Shown piece after piece: positions 16,873 to 26,539 of a stretch of 64,000 nt of DNA. Origin of the DNA: LMUY01 sp965276785 (lineage in GTDB: Bacteria; Pseudomonadota; Alphaproteobacteria; Acetobacterales; Acetobacteraceae); the NCBI GenBank assembly GCA_965276785.1, contig OZ255629.1, positions 434,001 through 498,000 on the forward strand. Direction: 5' to 3'. The position numbers and the translations under genes are program-made. The first letter of the stretch is position 1, and the number at the start of each line of letters is the position of its first letter. The notes below the pieces were generated by a model. The model saw nothing but the letters and a program-made list of their open reading frames with translations, had not been told where the DNA came from and ran no database searches.

Positions 16873-17676
16873 CTACGTAACACCCGCGCCCGACGGCACC
16901 GGCGCCGGGAACAACGCGCTGGTTTCGCCGGCTAGCCAGTAGGCCAGCAGCCCCTCCCACTCGTGCGCGGCCCAGTCCAGCAACGATAACTTGTCGCCGA
17001 GCGAGCCGGCGAGCGCGGTCAGGTGGTCGCGGGTGCGGTAGCCGACCGGGTAGGGCAGCACCGCCCAGCCGGCGCGGCGAAACACGCCCACCGCGCGCGG
17101 CATGTGGATTGCGGACGTCACCAGCAGCCAGGTCTGTCCCGGCTGCGGCTGGACCAGGTCGCGGGTAAACGCCGCGTTCTCGAAGGTGGTGCGGGAGCGG
17201 CTTTCGAAGACGATACGGCTGACATCCATGCCCAGTTGGGCGAGCAGGATGCGGACGAACTTGGCCTCGTTGGTAATGCCTTGCTCGATATGGCCGGAGC
17301 CGCCGGTGAACACCAGCTTGGCCTGGGGGTAGCTATGGGCGAGGATCATCAGCGTGGTCAGACGGTCTGCCGCGCCGGTGAGCGAGGGGGTGCCGCGATC
17401 TTGGCTGGTGAGGTCTTCGATGGCGCCGCCGAGCACGACCACGCCGTCCACCCGGTCCGGCAGGGTTACCACCCGGGGGAACCGGTCCTCCAACGGCCGG
17501 GCCGCCCAGACCTCCACCGGCAGGAACCAGCAGGCCACCAGCCCGGCCACACCCGAGCAGAGCAGAACCCGGCCGGCCCGCCAGCGGTGCAGCAGCAGGC
17601 CTGCGGCGGCGAGCAAGACCAAAAAGGCGGAGGGTCCCAGCACCATGGAGACCAGCTTGACGGCGGTGAAGCTCAT
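16873..17676 (-). CDS. YdcF/ElyC-family membrane protein (DUF218)
   Basis: This 267-residue protein has two N-terminal membrane helices (VSMVLGPSAFLVLLAAAGLLL and VLLCSGVAGLVACWFLPVEVW), then a DUF218 domain. The DUF218 hallmarks are DGVVVLGGAIED, KLVFTGGSGH, VFESRSRTTFENA and LLVTSAIHMPRAVGVFRRAG. Relatives such as ElyC act in envelope biogenesis, but the reaction is not established. The start overlaps the stop of the upstream DUF4169 gene (ATGA), so the two are coupled. The gene is convergent with the hepT remnant. Confidence 0.87.
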   Translation of the reverse strand: MSFTAVKLVSMVLGPSAFLVLLAAAGLLLHRWRAGRVLLCSGVAGLVACWFLPVEVWAARPLEDRFPRVVTLPDRVDGVVVLGGAIEDLTSQDRGTPSLTGAADRLTTLMILAHSYPQAKLVFTGGSGHIEQGITNEAKFVRILLAQLGMDVSRIVFESRSRTTFENAAFTRDLVQPQPGQTWLLVTSAIHMPRAVGVFRRAGWAVLPYPVGYRTRDHLTALAGSLGDKLSLLDWAAHEWEGLLAYWLAGETSALFPAPVPSGAGVT

Positions 17677-17867
17677 GACTCGGCCTTAGGCCCGGGTTCA
17701 AGCTTGGCGCCGTCCAGCTTGCGCGCGTCCGCCTCGGCAGCCGTCCGGTCGCGTTCGCGCTGCTCGGCGGTGCGGCCGAAGCGTTCCCGATTGGCGGCGG
17801 CTTGTGCGCGCTCGGCCGCTTTGGTGCGGGCCTTGCGTTCGCGGCTCAGATTGATGATCTTGCCCAT
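17673..17867 (-). CDS. DUF4169 family small basic protein
   Basis: The 64-residue protein MGKIINLSRERKARTKAAER and following has the DUF4169 pattern: an IINL-R start, a run of alternating Lys/Arg/Ala and the conserved NRERFGRT segment. It is probably one long basic helix. The function is unknown. It is translationally coupled to the downstream YdcF-like gene by a 4-bp overlap, a pairing that suggests a shared transcript. Confidence 0.8.
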   Translation of the reverse strand: MGKIINLSRERKARTKAAERAQAAANRERFGRTAEQRERDRTAAEADARKLDGAKLEPGPKAES

Positions 17868-18005
17868 GCTCTCACCGTGGCAGGAATCGCCCGGCGGTGG
17901 AATGCATGCGGAACGGATGCATGGGGCGACTGCACGAGGCCGTGAAAACCACGAAGGCCAAAGTGCGTTTGGCAGGGCTGAGCAACACCGGAAGGGGTGT
18001 CATCC

Positions 18006-18155
18006 GTGGGTACTATTCTCGTCATTATCCTCATTGTCTTGCTATTGGGCGGCGGCGGCTACGGTCTCAACGCCGGGTGGGGTTATGGCCCGACCGGCGG
18101 CATTGGGCTGATTGTTCTGATCCTCATCGTATTGCTGGTGCTCGGGCGGATTTAG
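18006..18155 (+). CDS. DUF3309-type tiny membrane protein
   Basis: This 49-residue, very hydrophobic protein starts VGTILVIILIVLLLGGGG, has a glycine/tyrosine turn with WGYGPTGGIG, and ends LIVLILIVLLVLGRI. That is the two-helix hairpin pattern of DUF3309. GGAAGGGG lies eight bases before GTG 18006; a GTG at 17997 would add three residues. The function is unknown. Members are small stress-related membrane proteins in many alphaproteobacteria, but nothing here shows the role. Confidence 0.75.
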   Translation: MGTILVIILIVLLLGGGGYGLNAGWGYGPTGGIGLIVLILIVLLVLGRI

Positions 18156-18180
18156 CGGACCGGTATTCACGGACGCAGGG

Positions 18181-18207
18181 CGCCCGCTGGCAGGACGGCA
18201 GCGGGCG
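18181..18207 (+). terminator. 9-bp GC hairpin after the DUF3309 gene
   Basis: CGCCCGCTG and CAGCGGGCG pair perfectly around a 9-nt loop, 26 bp after the DUF3309 stop. There is no T-run after it, so termination would be weak or Rho-assisted. The stem reaches the alternative GTG 18207 of the cupin gene, which argues for the later start of that gene. Confidence 0.5.
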
Positions 18208-18245
18208 TGACGCGTGTTGTAGGTCGCCCAGCAAGGAGACTGGCT

Positions 18246-18710
18246 TTGGGCAAAGTCGATATTTTTATAGGGTCCTCCACCGTCCAACTCTCGCCAGCGC
18301 CGATCCCAGCGGAATGGATCCTTGACGGTGCGCCGCAAGCGCGGGTGCAGGTGGTGGCCACCAGCGATGACAATACTGCCATGACCATCGTCTGGGATTG
18401 CAGCGCCGGCACGTTCAACTGGTTCTACAACCTCGACGAGACCGTGAGCGTGGTCGAGGGCGGCATGTCGCTGACCGATCACTCGGGGACCCGGGAGGTC
18501 GTGGCGGGGGACGTCGTGTATTTCCCGGCGGGAAGCCAAGCGACTTGGAAGGTGGACCGCTATGTCCGCAAGGTGGCGTTCATCCGGCAGCCAATCCCGG
18601 GCAGCGTCAGCTTGGCGCTGAAGGCGTGGCGCAAGCTGACCCAGCCGGCCAAGGCGGGCGGGTTTGTCATCGTGCGGCCGACACCCATCCCGGCGATGGC
18701 TGCGGAATAA
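18246..18710 (+). CDS. Cupin-domain protein (Cupin_3/EutQ-like)
   Basis: This 154-residue single-domain cupin has a beta-barrel core in NWFYNLDETVSVVEGGMSL and VVAGDVVYFPAGSQATWKV. It lacks the usual multiple histidines: the metal-binding motif is reduced to E-x-V and G-D-x-x-x-F-P-x-G. It may therefore be non-enzymatic or bind a small ligand. AAGGAG at 18233-18238 is well placed for TTG 18246. The upstream GTG 18207 lies inside a hairpin and was not chosen. It is convergent with mtnP and the stops abut. Confidence 0.78.
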   Translation: MGKVDIFIGSSTVQLSPAPIPAEWILDGAPQARVQVVATSDDNTAMTIVWDCSAGTFNWFYNLDETVSVVEGGMSLTDHSGTREVVAGDVVYFPAGSQATWKVDRYVRKVAFIRQPIPGSVSLALKAWRKLTQPAKAGGFVIVRPTPIPAMAAE

Positions 18711-19582
<872 letters not shown>

Positions 19583-19586
<4 letters not shown>

Positions 19587-20341
19587 TGGATGTTGGCCCA
19601 GACCTTGCGCTTGACGGCGTAGGTCACGCCGGTCATCCCCACCAAAAACAGGACGATGCGCACCCCCATCCGCTTGCGCTGTTCCATGTCGGGATTGGAC
19701 ATATACATCAAGAACGTGGCCACATCGCGCGACATCTGCTCCGTGGTAGCCTTGGTGCCGTCGGCGTAGGTCACGGCGTCGTCGTGCAACGGCGGCGCCA
19801 TGGCGATCTGCCGGCCGGGAAAGTAGATGTTGTAGTTCATACCGGCGGCGATCTTCATGCCGGCGGGCGGATCGCGGTAGCCGTTGAGCAAATCGGCGAC
19901 GTAGGTTGCGCCTCCCTCCCGGGCGTTGACGATGAGCGTGTGATCCGGCGGCAACGCGCCGTTATTGGCCGCACGCGCGGCTTTGTCGTTGGCGAAGGGG
20001 GACTTGAAGTGGTCCGACGGCAAGGCCGGGCGCTCGATGGGTTGGCCGTTGTCGTCCGTGCCGCCGGGAACGGTGACGTTGGAGGCAAATGCCTTCACCT
20101 GGTCGGCGGTCAGCCCGATGCCTTCGAGGTTGCGGTAGTAAGCGTCCTTCATGGAGTGGCAATTGGAGCAAACCTGCTGCCAGACTTGCAGGCCGCGCTG
20201 CTCGGCCGCGCGGTCGTAGGTGCCGAAGGGGCCGGCAAAGCTCCAGTTTTGCTTCGGCAGCGCCTCGGCCTCCATCTGCTGCGCCATTGCTGCGGCTGGT
20301 AAGGCCAGGCCGGCGGTGACCAGGAGGGCGGCGAGCCGCAT
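19583..20341 (-). CDS. petC: Cytochrome c1 of the bc1 complex
   Basis: This 252-residue membrane-anchored c-type cytochrome passes electrons from the Rieske centre to soluble cytochrome c. It has a signal peptide (LLVTAGLALPAAAMAQ), the haem motif CSNCH and the methionine ligand region GRQIAMAPPL. A C-terminal anchor helix (RIVLFLVGMTGVTYAVKRKVW) closes the protein. The ATG at 20341 overlaps the cytochrome b stop by one base. Longer in-frame extensions fall inside petB and are not coding in this frame. Confidence 0.95.
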
Positions 20342-21633
20342 CACGCCTTCTCCATCGGCTTGGCCGTGGCGCCTTGCGGCAGCGGCCCACCGCCGCCGGG
20401 GCCGCCGCGGTCGCGGTTGCTGAGCACGGGGCGGCTGATGCTCTCTGGCAGCGGCAGCGTCCGTTCCAGCTTGCCCAGGATAGGTAGCAGGACGAGGAAG
20501 TGCAGGAAGTAATAGGCGGTCGACACCCGGCCGAGCACCACCCAGAGCCCTTCCGGCCGGTGCGCGCCGACGAAGCCGAGCGCTACCATGGACGCGACCA
20601 GTACCAGGATCAGCTGGCGGTAGATCGGCCGGAAGCGGGCCGAACGGACGGGCGAAGTGTCGAGCCAAGGCAGTACGAACAGCACCGCGATGGAGCCGAA
20701 CATCAGCATCACGCCGCCGAGCTTGTTCGGCACCGAGCGGAGAATGGCGTAGAACGGCAGGAAGTACCACTCCGGCACGATCTCCGCCGGGGTTGCCAGG
20801 GGGTTGGCTGGGATGTTGTTGTCGACGTGGCCCAGGTAGTTCGGCGCGAAGAACACAATGCAGGCGAAAATCAACAGGTAGACGCAGACACCGACGCTGT
20901 CTTTGACCGTGTAGTACGGGTGGAACGGGATGGTATCCTGCGGGCTCTTCACGTCGATGCCGAGCGGGTTGTTGGAGCCGGTGATGTGCAGTGCCACGAT
21001 GTGCAAGAACACCACGCCGGTGATCATGAACGGCATCAGGTAGTGCAGCGAGAAGAACCGGTTGAGCGTCGCGTTGTCGACTGAGAACCCGCCCCATAGC
21101 CAGGTGACGATGCTGTCGCCGACGATCGGGATGGCGGAGAACAGATTGGTGATGACGGTGGCGCCCCAGTAGCTCATCTGGCCCCAGGGCAGCACGTAGC
21201 CCATGAAGGCAGTGGCCATCATCAGCAGCAGGATGACCACGCCGAGCATGAAGAGCAGTTCGCGCGGCGCCTTGTAAGAGCCGTAATACAGGGCGCGGAA
21301 AATGTGGATGTAGACCACGATGAAGAACATCGAGGCGCCGTTGGCGTGCACGTAGCGCAGCAGCCAGCCATAGTTCACGTCGCGCATGATGCGTTGCACG
21401 CTGTCGAAGGCGAGCGCGGTGTTGTCGGTGTAGTTCATCGCCAGGAACACGCCGGTGGCGATCATGATGCCCAGCGTGATCATCGCCAGGGCGCCGAAAT
21501 TCCAGAAGTAGTTGAAGTTCTTCGGCGTCGGGAAGCTGCCGTATTCCTTCTGCATCAGCGTCAGGATCGGCATGCGGGTGTCGACCCAGTTCAGCACCGG
21601 GTTCTTGATGTCGCTCTTGTGCAGTCCGGCCAT
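20341..21633 (-). CDS. petB: Cytochrome b of the bc1 complex
   Basis: This 430-residue polytopic protein carries haems bL and bH and both quinone sites. Visible hallmarks are GYVLPWGQMSYWGATVITNL, the paired His residues in LLRYVHANGASMFF and LPFMITGVVFLHIVALHITG, and the PEWYFLPFYAILRSVP quinol-oxidation motif. A C-terminal tail rich in glycine and proline extends beyond helix VIII. It lies 11 bp after petA and overlaps petC. It is part of respiratory electron transport. Confidence 0.97.
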   Translation of the reverse strand: MAGLHKSDIKNPVLNWVDTRMPILTLMQKEYGSFPTPKNFNYFWNFGALAMITLGIMIATGVFLAMNYTDNTALAFDSVQRIMRDVNYGWLLRYVHANGASMFFIVVYIHIFRALYYGSYKAPRELLFMLGVVILLLMMATAFMGYVLPWGQMSYWGATVITNLFSAIPIVGDSIVTWLWGGFSVDNATLNRFFSLHYLMPFMITGVVFLHIVALHITGSNNPLGIDVKSPQDTIPFHPYYTVKDSVGVCVYLLIFACIVFFAPNYLGHVDNNIPANPLATPAEIVPEWYFLPFYAILRSVPNKLGGVMLMFGSIAVLFVLPWLDTSPVRSARFRPIYRQLILVLVASMVALGFVGAHRPEGLWVVLGRVSTAYYFLHFLVLLPILGKLERTLPLPESISRPVLSNRDRGGPGGGGPLPQGATAKPMEKA

Positions 21634-21644
21634 GTTGTGGGTCC

Positions 21645-22232
21645 TCAGCCGATCTTGATCTTGCTATCGGTTTCGAAAGCGTAGGGGGGCAGGTTCAGGT
21701 TGGCAGGCGCCGGGCCGTGCCGCACCCGGCCAGAGACGTCGTATTGGCTGCCGTGGCAGGGGCAGAACCAGCCGCCCCAGTCGCCGCGCGGGTCGGTTGG
21801 CTTGTTGCCTAGCGGCACGCAGCCGAGATGGGTGCAAATGCCGATCACCACGATCCATTGAGCGTGGCCCGGCTTGATGCGGGACTGGTCGGTGGCCGGC
21901 TCGATCAGCTGGTTGACCGGCACCGCCTCGACCGTCTTGATCTCGGCCGCCGTGCGGTGGCGCACAAAGATCGGTTTGCCGCGCCAGACGGTGGTGATGC
22001 CCATGCCCTCGGTGATGGGGGTGAGGTCGACCTCGATGGACGACAGCGCCAACACGTCGCCCGCCGGGTTCATGCTGTCGATCAGCGGCCAAACGATCGC
22101 GCCGAGGCCCACGACGGCGCCTGCCCCGGCAACGAGCTTGAGGAAGTCGCGCTTGCTGCCGTCTTGAACGCCATGGGCTTCGCCGACATGGCCGAGGGTC
22201 TGGCGCATTTCGGCGGCGGAGGTGGTAGACAT
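21645..22232 (-). CDS. petA: Rieske iron-sulfur subunit of the bc1 complex
   Basis: This 195-residue protein has an N-terminal twin-arginine-like/anchor segment (SKRDFLKLVAGAGAVVGLGA) and a Rieske domain with CTHLGC and CPCHGS supplying the Cys and His ligands of the [2Fe-2S] cluster. The Gly-rich anchor and the GDVLALSSIEVDL hinge are normal. It is the first gene of petA-petB-petC-mtnP. The gap upstream to divergent hemF is about 105 bp and must hold both promoters. Confidence 0.96.
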   Translation of the reverse strand: MSTTSAAEMRQTLGHVGEAHGVQDGSKRDFLKLVAGAGAVVGLGAIVWPLIDSMNPAGDVLALSSIEVDLTPITEGMGITTVWRGKPIFVRHRTAAEIKTVEAVPVNQLIEPATDQSRIKPGHAQWIVVIGICTHLGCVPLGNKPTDPRGDWGGWFCPCHGSQYDVSGRVRHGPAPANLNLPPYAFETDSKIKIG

Positions 22233-22337
22233 GCTATTGCAACCCTTCTCAATCCCGGCGCCGATGTTCTAGGGGACGTGCAGCGCCCCTGCAACACGCT
22301 GCCCGTGCCGCACTAGCGTAGATTGGAGTGGTTCCCG

Positions 22338-23216
22338 ATGCCGCAAGCGTTTGTTCCACCTGCCCATGTGGCGCTGCAGCCGGCGGCTGCGGCGTGGTTC
22401 GCGCGGTTGCGGGACGAGTTGTGCGCCGTGTTTGAGGCCATCGAGGATGAAGGCGGCGCGCTGCGGGAGCGGGCGCCGGGCCGCTTCGTGCGCAGCGATT
22501 GGTCCCGTCCGGGGCTGGCCGGCGGGGGCACCATGGCGGTGATGCATGGCCGGGTGTTCGAGAAGGTGGGGGTGAACGTGTCGGCGGTGTCGGGCGAGTT
22601 CAGCCCGGAGTTCCGCGCTGCCATGCCGGGTGCGGCGGAGGACCCGCGGTTCTGGGCGGGCGGGATCAGCCTGGTGGCGCATCTGCAAAGCCCGCTGGTG
22701 CCGGCGGTGCACATGAACACGCGCATGATCGTGACCACCAAGGGTTGGTTCGGCGGCGGCGGCGACATCACGCCGATGCGCCCCGAGACGGCGGCGGCGC
22801 AGGAGGACGCGGCCGAGTTCCATGCCGCCTTCCGCGCGGCCTGCGACGCGCATGACCCGGCGTATTACCCCGAGTTCAAGGCGTGGTGCGACCGCTACTT
22901 TTTCCTGCCGCACCGCAACGAGCCGCGGGGCTTAGGCGGCATCTTCTACGACAACCTCGACCGGCAGGGTGCGGAGGGGGATTTCGCGTTCACGCAGGAT
23001 GTCGGCCGGGCGTTTTTGCGCGCCTACCCGGCCATCGTCCGCCACCGGATGGAAGCGCCTTGGAGCGCGTCGGACCGGGAGCACCAGCTGGTGCGCCGTG
23101 GCCGCTACGTGGAGTTCAACCTGCTGCATGACCGGGGCACGCTGTTCGGGTTGAAGACGGGGGGCAATGTGGAGGCCATCCTGATGAGCATGCCGCCGGA
23201 GGCGCGCTGGCCGTGA
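22338..23216 (+). CDS. hemF: Aerobic coproporphyrinogen III oxidase
   Basis: This 292-residue enzyme oxidatively decarboxylates coproporphyrinogen III to protoporphyrinogen IX using O2, the aerobic step of haem synthesis. Family blocks are GGGTMAVMHGRVFEKVGVNV, SVHMNTR-type PAVHMNTRMI, WFGGGGDITPM, RGLGGIFYDNL and RGRYVEFNLLHDRGTLFGL. ATG 22338 gives the family-length protein. A GTG at 22323 would add a few residues. Placement divergent from petA could co-regulate haem supply with cytochrome synthesis. Confidence 0.95.
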   Translation: MPQAFVPPAHVALQPAAAAWFARLRDELCAVFEAIEDEGGALRERAPGRFVRSDWSRPGLAGGGTMAVMHGRVFEKVGVNVSAVSGEFSPEFRAAMPGAAEDPRFWAGGISLVAHLQSPLVPAVHMNTRMIVTTKGWFGGGGDITPMRPETAAAQEDAAEFHAAFRAACDAHDPAYYPEFKAWCDRYFFLPHRNEPRGLGGIFYDNLDRQGAEGDFAFTQDVGRAFLRAYPAIVRHRMEAPWSASDREHQLVRRGRYVEFNLLHDRGTLFGLKTGGNVEAILMSMPPEARWP

Positions 23217-23353
23217 GCGCTGGCTGCCCAGGTCACGGAACCATTGTTGCACGACTGATCACCGCCATGGCGGAGACGATCTCAGCGTTCCCGCGATGAG
23301 AGCCGCACGATCACGCAACTCCTTGCGACGCCGTGTCCAGCCGGACGGCGTGG

Positions 23354-23376
23354 ATGCCCGTGTCAAGCACGGGCAT
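23354..23376. terminator. Perfect 9-bp hairpin of a common dispersed alphaproteobacterial type
   Basis: ATGCCCGTG-TCAAG-CACGGGCAT lies between convergent hemF and the zinc-ribbon gene. The sequence GTGGATGCCCGxGTCAAGCxCGGGCATGAC recurs widely in alphaproteobacterial genomes. It can act as a two-way terminator here, although no clear T-tract follows. Confidence 0.5.
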
Positions 23377-23407
23377 GACGGTATACTTTATTACGCGTGT
23401 AGTTTGC

Positions 23408-23827
23408 TTAGGGATGGACTGGTGCGGCGTGCTCGGCTGGTGGGGCGGCTTGCTGCGGCACGGGCAGATGCAGCCACCCGTAAAGCCGCGCGCTGGCAGG
23501 CCAAACCCGTGTGGCTGGGCCTCGCCATAGGATGGCGGCCACAACGAGGGCCGCGAGCAAGCAGGCGCTCGCCGTCCAAGCCAGCGTCAGGGCCGATGGA
23601 CGCTGAAACCGGCGGGGGAGTGGGCGTTCGACGAGCGGCTCCGGCACGGCGGTGGGCGGCGTCACCAGCGCGGGCGGCTCTGGCGCGGGTGGCTCTGGCG
23701 CGGGTGGCTCCGTCGCGGCGACGGGCATCCATTTGTTTTGGCAGCGGGCGCACTTCACCACCCGGCCGGGCGGCACGTTGCCGGGGACATTGTACTCGGA
23801 CTGGCACGAAGGGCAGGTAATCAGCAC
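23408..23827 (-). CDS. MJ0042-type zinc-ribbon membrane protein
   Basis: A GTG at 23827 gives 139 residues starting VLITCPSCQSEYNVPGNVPP. The four cysteines of CPSC and CARCQNKW form the zinc ribbon of the MJ0042 family. A proline/glutamate-rich linker (EPPAPEPPAPEPP) leads to one membrane helix (LAWTASACLLAALVVAAILW) and a short periplasmic tail. The function is unknown. In alphaproteobacteria it commonly sits beside ftsE, which is divergent here, so a link to division or envelope is plausible but inferred. Confidence 0.75.
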   Translation of the reverse strand: MLITCPSCQSEYNVPGNVPPGRVVKCARCQNKWMPVAATEPPAPEPPAPEPPALVTPPTAVPEPLVERPLPRRFQRPSALTLAWTASACLLAALVVAAILWRGPATRVWPASARLYGWLHLPVPQQAAPPAEHAAPVHP

Positions 23828-23948
23828 GCGACCATCCTGATAAAACGGCCATACTGTTGGCAATCCAACAAGGTTTTGGTTCCACCTCGCAGCATGCACG
23901 GCCAAACATACTAGGGCGTTAATCGGCGGGTCCGATTCGGAGGGAGCG

Positions 23949-24608
23949 ATGATCCGGCTGGACGGGGTGGAACTTCGTTACGGCAGAAACGAGCCGGTGC
24001 TGCAAAACATCAGCTTCTCGGTGGCAAAAGGCGGGTTCCGCTGGCTGCTCGGCCCGTCCGGCGCCGGCAAATCGAGCCTGTTGCGCTTGCTTTACCTGGC
24101 CAGCCGGGCCACGGCCGGGCGGGTGGAAGTGCTCGGCCACGATATCGCCGCCGCCGCGCGGGACAGCCTGCCGCCGTTGCGGCGCCAGATCGGCGTGGTG
24201 TTCCAGGACTACCGGCTGATGCCGCATCTGTCGGCCTACGACAACGTCGCCCTGCCGCTGCGGCTGGCCCGGAGGCCGGAAAGCCAGATTCGGGCCGACG
24301 TGGAGGAGATGCTGCAATGGGTCGGCTTGCAGCGCCGGGCGGACGCACGGCCGAGCGAACTCTCCGGCGGGGAGCAGCAGCGAGTGGCTATCGCCCGCGC
24401 CGTGATCGCCCGCCCGCACCTGCTGCTGGCCGACGAACCGACCGGCAACCTGGACGACCTGCAGGCCAAGCGGCTGATGCAACTGCTGATGGAAATGAAC
24501 CGGCTTGGCGCCACGGTGGTGGTCGCGACTCACAACGACGGACTGGTGCAGCGCCATCCCGGCCGCTCGTTGCGCTTGAACGAAGGGCGGCTGATGACCG
24601 ATGTCTAA
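23949..24608 (+). CDS. ftsE: Cell division ATP-binding protein FtsE
   Basis: This 219-residue ABC ATPase has Walker A GPSGAGKS, Q-loop VVFQDYRLMPHLS, signature LSGGEQQR, Walker B LLLADEPTGNLD and the switch His in VVVATHNDGL. With FtsX it couples ATP hydrolysis at the divisome to activation of periplasmic peptidoglycan hydrolases. GGAGG lies about six bases upstream of ATG 23949. It overlaps ftsX by 8 bp. Confidence 0.95.
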   Translation: MIRLDGVELRYGRNEPVLQNISFSVAKGGFRWLLGPSGAGKSSLLRLLYLASRATAGRVEVLGHDIAAAARDSLPPLRRQIGVVFQDYRLMPHLSAYDNVALPLRLARRPESQIRADVEEMLQWVGLQRRADARPSELSGGEQQRVAIARAVIARPHLLLADEPTGNLDDLQAKRLMQLLMEMNRLGATVVVATHNDGLVQRHPGRSLRLNEGRLMTDV

Positions 24609-25524
24609 GCGGACCCGGCGGCCTGGGCGGACCCGGCGGCCCAAGCGGTTCGACGAGTTGGGCCTTCGCCGCGCGTTGTCGGACCGGCTGCTGCCATCGC
24701 TGGTGGCTGCCATGACCTTTCTGGCCGCACTGACGCTGGCCGGGGTGTTAGCCGCCGCCGGGATCGCCCGCCATTGGCAGAACGGCGCCGCGGCCACGCT
24801 GACGGTGCAGGTGCCGAGTCCGGGCGAGCCGGCGGCCGATGGCACCCGCCTCGAACGCGTCACCGCGTTGCTGCGCGGCTCGCCCGGCGTTACCCATGTT
24901 CGCGTGCTCAGCACGGGGGAGTTGGCGGACCTGCTGGCGCCATGGCTCGGCAGCGCGTCGCAAGCCAGTGCGCTGCCGTTGCCGTCGGTGCTGGAGGTGC
25001 ATCTCGCGCCGGGTGAAACCGGGCCAGAGCCGGACCTCGCTAGCCGGCTTGCTGCCGCCGCGCCGGGCACCTTCGTGGAGGCTCATGGCGCGTGGCTGGA
25101 CCGGCTGAGTTTGCTGGCCCGCAGCCTGCAAGCTTGCGCCGCGGCCGCCCTCGTGCTGGTCGGATGCGTCGGCGCGGCCGTGGTGGCGCTCGCCACGCGG
25201 GCAGGATTGGCGGCACGGCGAGACGCCATCGAGGTCGTCCATGGGCTGGGCGCGACCGACGGGTTCGTCGCCGGCCGCTTTGCCAGCCGGGCGACGTTGC
25301 TCGCCGGCATTGGCGCTTGCGCCGGCGTGATCCTGGCTTTGCCGGTGCTGCTCGGCCTCGCCGCGCTGGCTGCTCCGTTCATGGCCGCCGCTCCGCCCGA
25401 CCTGCCGGACATGTTGCCCGCCTCGGTTTGGTTCGCCTTGCCGGCCTTGCCGCCGTTGATGGCCGCGATCGGCTGGCTGACCGCGCAGGCCACCGTCCGC
25501 GGCTGGCTGCGGGCGCTGCCCTGA
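24601..25524 (+). CDS. ftsX: Cell division membrane protein FtsX
   Basis: This 307-residue protein has a basic N-terminus and four predicted membrane helices. TM1 is AMTFLAALTLAGVLAAAGIA, followed by a periplasmic loop of about 120 residues and three C-terminal helices (LVLVGCVGAAVVALATRAG, LAGIGACAGVILALPVLLGL, FALPALPPLMAAIGWLTAQ). This is the FtsX permease-like layout. The loop sequence is poorly conserved, as usual. The position directly after ftsE, with an 8-bp overlap, supports the call. Confidence 0.9.
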   Translation: MSKRTRRPGRTRRPKRFDELGLRRALSDRLLPSLVAAMTFLAALTLAGVLAAAGIARHWQNGAAATLTVQVPSPGEPAADGTRLERVTALLRGSPGVTHVRVLSTGELADLLAPWLGSASQASALPLPSVLEVHLAPGETGPEPDLASRLAAAAPGTFVEAHGAWLDRLSLLARSLQACAAAALVLVGCVGAAVVALATRAGLAARRDAIEVVHGLGATDGFVAGRFASRATLLAGIGACAGVILALPVLLGLAALAAPFMAAAPPDLPDMLPASVWFALPALPPLMAAIGWLTAQATVRGWLRALP

Positions 25525-25584
25525 CGTCACTTGCTTGCCTGTGCGCTTGCCTCGGGTCACATCGCTGCAGCATCATACCATGCG

Positions 25585-26295
25585 ATGGCCAACTTGATGA
25601 TCGAGACCGTCGAACTGCCCCATGGGCCAACGCCGGTGCTCTGGCGCCGCAGCGTTCGCGCCCGTCGCGTCAGCCTGCGCATCGATCCCCGCGCTGCCGC
25701 CGTGGTGGTGACGTTGCCGCGCCGGGCGGCCCGGTCGGCTGGGCTGCGCCTGCTGGCCGATCACGCCGGCTGGGTTGGCCACAAGCTGGCGGCCCTGCCC
25801 CCGGCGCTGGTGTTTTCCGATGGAGCCAGGCTGTCGCTGAGCGGTGAGCCGGTGCGGATTCGTCACAAGCCTGAGTCGGTGGGGGGCGCCTGGTTCGTTG
25901 GCGGGGAAATCCACGTCGCCGGCGAGGCGGCCTTCCTCGCCCGCCGGGTCACCGACCTGCTTCGGGCCGAGGCAGCGCGCCGGCTGGGCGTGTTGGTCGA
26001 GGCGGTGTGCAGGGAAATGGCCCTGCGCCCGGCTCGCGTTGCCATCCGCGACACACGCAGCCGCTGGGGCAGTTGCTCTCCCGACCGCGCGGTGATGTTG
26101 AATTGGCGCCTGATCATGGCGCCAACGGCGGTGCAACGCTATGTCGTGGTGCACGAGGTGGCGCACCTGCGGCATATGAACCACAGCCCGCAGTTCTGGC
26201 GCCTGGTTGAAGCGTTTGCCCCAGATCGTGCCAACTCGACCGAGTGGCTGCGACACCACGGGGCGGAATTGATGCGCGCCGGCGCTCCCGCTTAG
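25585..26295 (+). CDS. YgjP/SprT-like zinc metallopeptidase (DUF45)
   Basis: This 236-residue protein has the zinc motif HEVAHLRHMNHSPQFW (HExxH plus a downstream His) and the WGSCS segment that marks the YgjP/DUF45 family. The N-terminal part (RRSVRARRVSLRIDPRAAAVV) is the usual beta-rich half. No signal peptide is seen, so it is cytoplasmic. The substrate is unknown. Starts at ATG 25585 or 25597 are both reasonable. It follows ftsX after 60 bp on the same strand. Confidence 0.85.
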   Translation: MANLMIETVELPHGPTPVLWRRSVRARRVSLRIDPRAAAVVVTLPRRAARSAGLRLLADHAGWVGHKLAALPPALVFSDGARLSLSGEPVRIRHKPESVGGAWFVGGEIHVAGEAAFLARRVTDLLRAEAARRLGVLVEAVCREMALRPARVAIRDTRSRWGSCSPDRAVMLNWRLIMAPTAVQRYVVVHEVAHLRHMNHSPQFWRLVEAFAPDRANSTEWLRHHGAELMRAGAPA

Positions 26296-26306
26296 ACCTC
26301 ATTTTC

Positions 26307-26354
26307 GTCAGCGGGGCGGGTGACCCGCCTTGCTGACGTATGCCGATATCGAGG
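26307..26354. repeat. 48-bp copy of the GGCGGGT/ACCCGCC repeat
   Basis: GTCAGCGGGGCGGGTGACCC and the following bases to ATCGAGG match the reverse complement of 8671-8718 at 47 of 48 positions. It contains the palindrome GGCGGGTGACCCGCC. It lies just after the metallopeptidase stop. Confidence 0.75.
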
Positions 26355-26489
26355 ATCGCCTGGAAAGCTCAGGTTCGGCTGTGTGCGCGCTATCGGCGTC
26401 TGACCACGGCGGGCAAGCCGACGCAGACGCTAAAGCGAGCCCCGCCTCTTGGCCCGGGCGGCAGCAAACACCCCACAACGCCGGCGTAA
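26349..26489 (+). pseudogene. Sliver of an IS110-family transposase C-terminus
   Basis: The frame reads SRIAWKAQVRLCARYRRL and TTAGKP. This resembles the C-terminal W-K-A-Q-x-R-L-C-x-R-[YF]-x-x-L-x-x-x-G-K block of IS110/IS116-family transposases. The rest is missing and the frame closes at the TAA at 26487. It is only about 40 residues and the similarity is from memory, so the call is tentative. The remaining bases of the gap to 26634 hold the repeat at 26540-26638. Confidence 0.45.
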
Positions 26490-26539
26490 ATTGGCGAACG
26501 AATCATCACGGCCCACGCTCTTGAAGACAAACATGAGAG

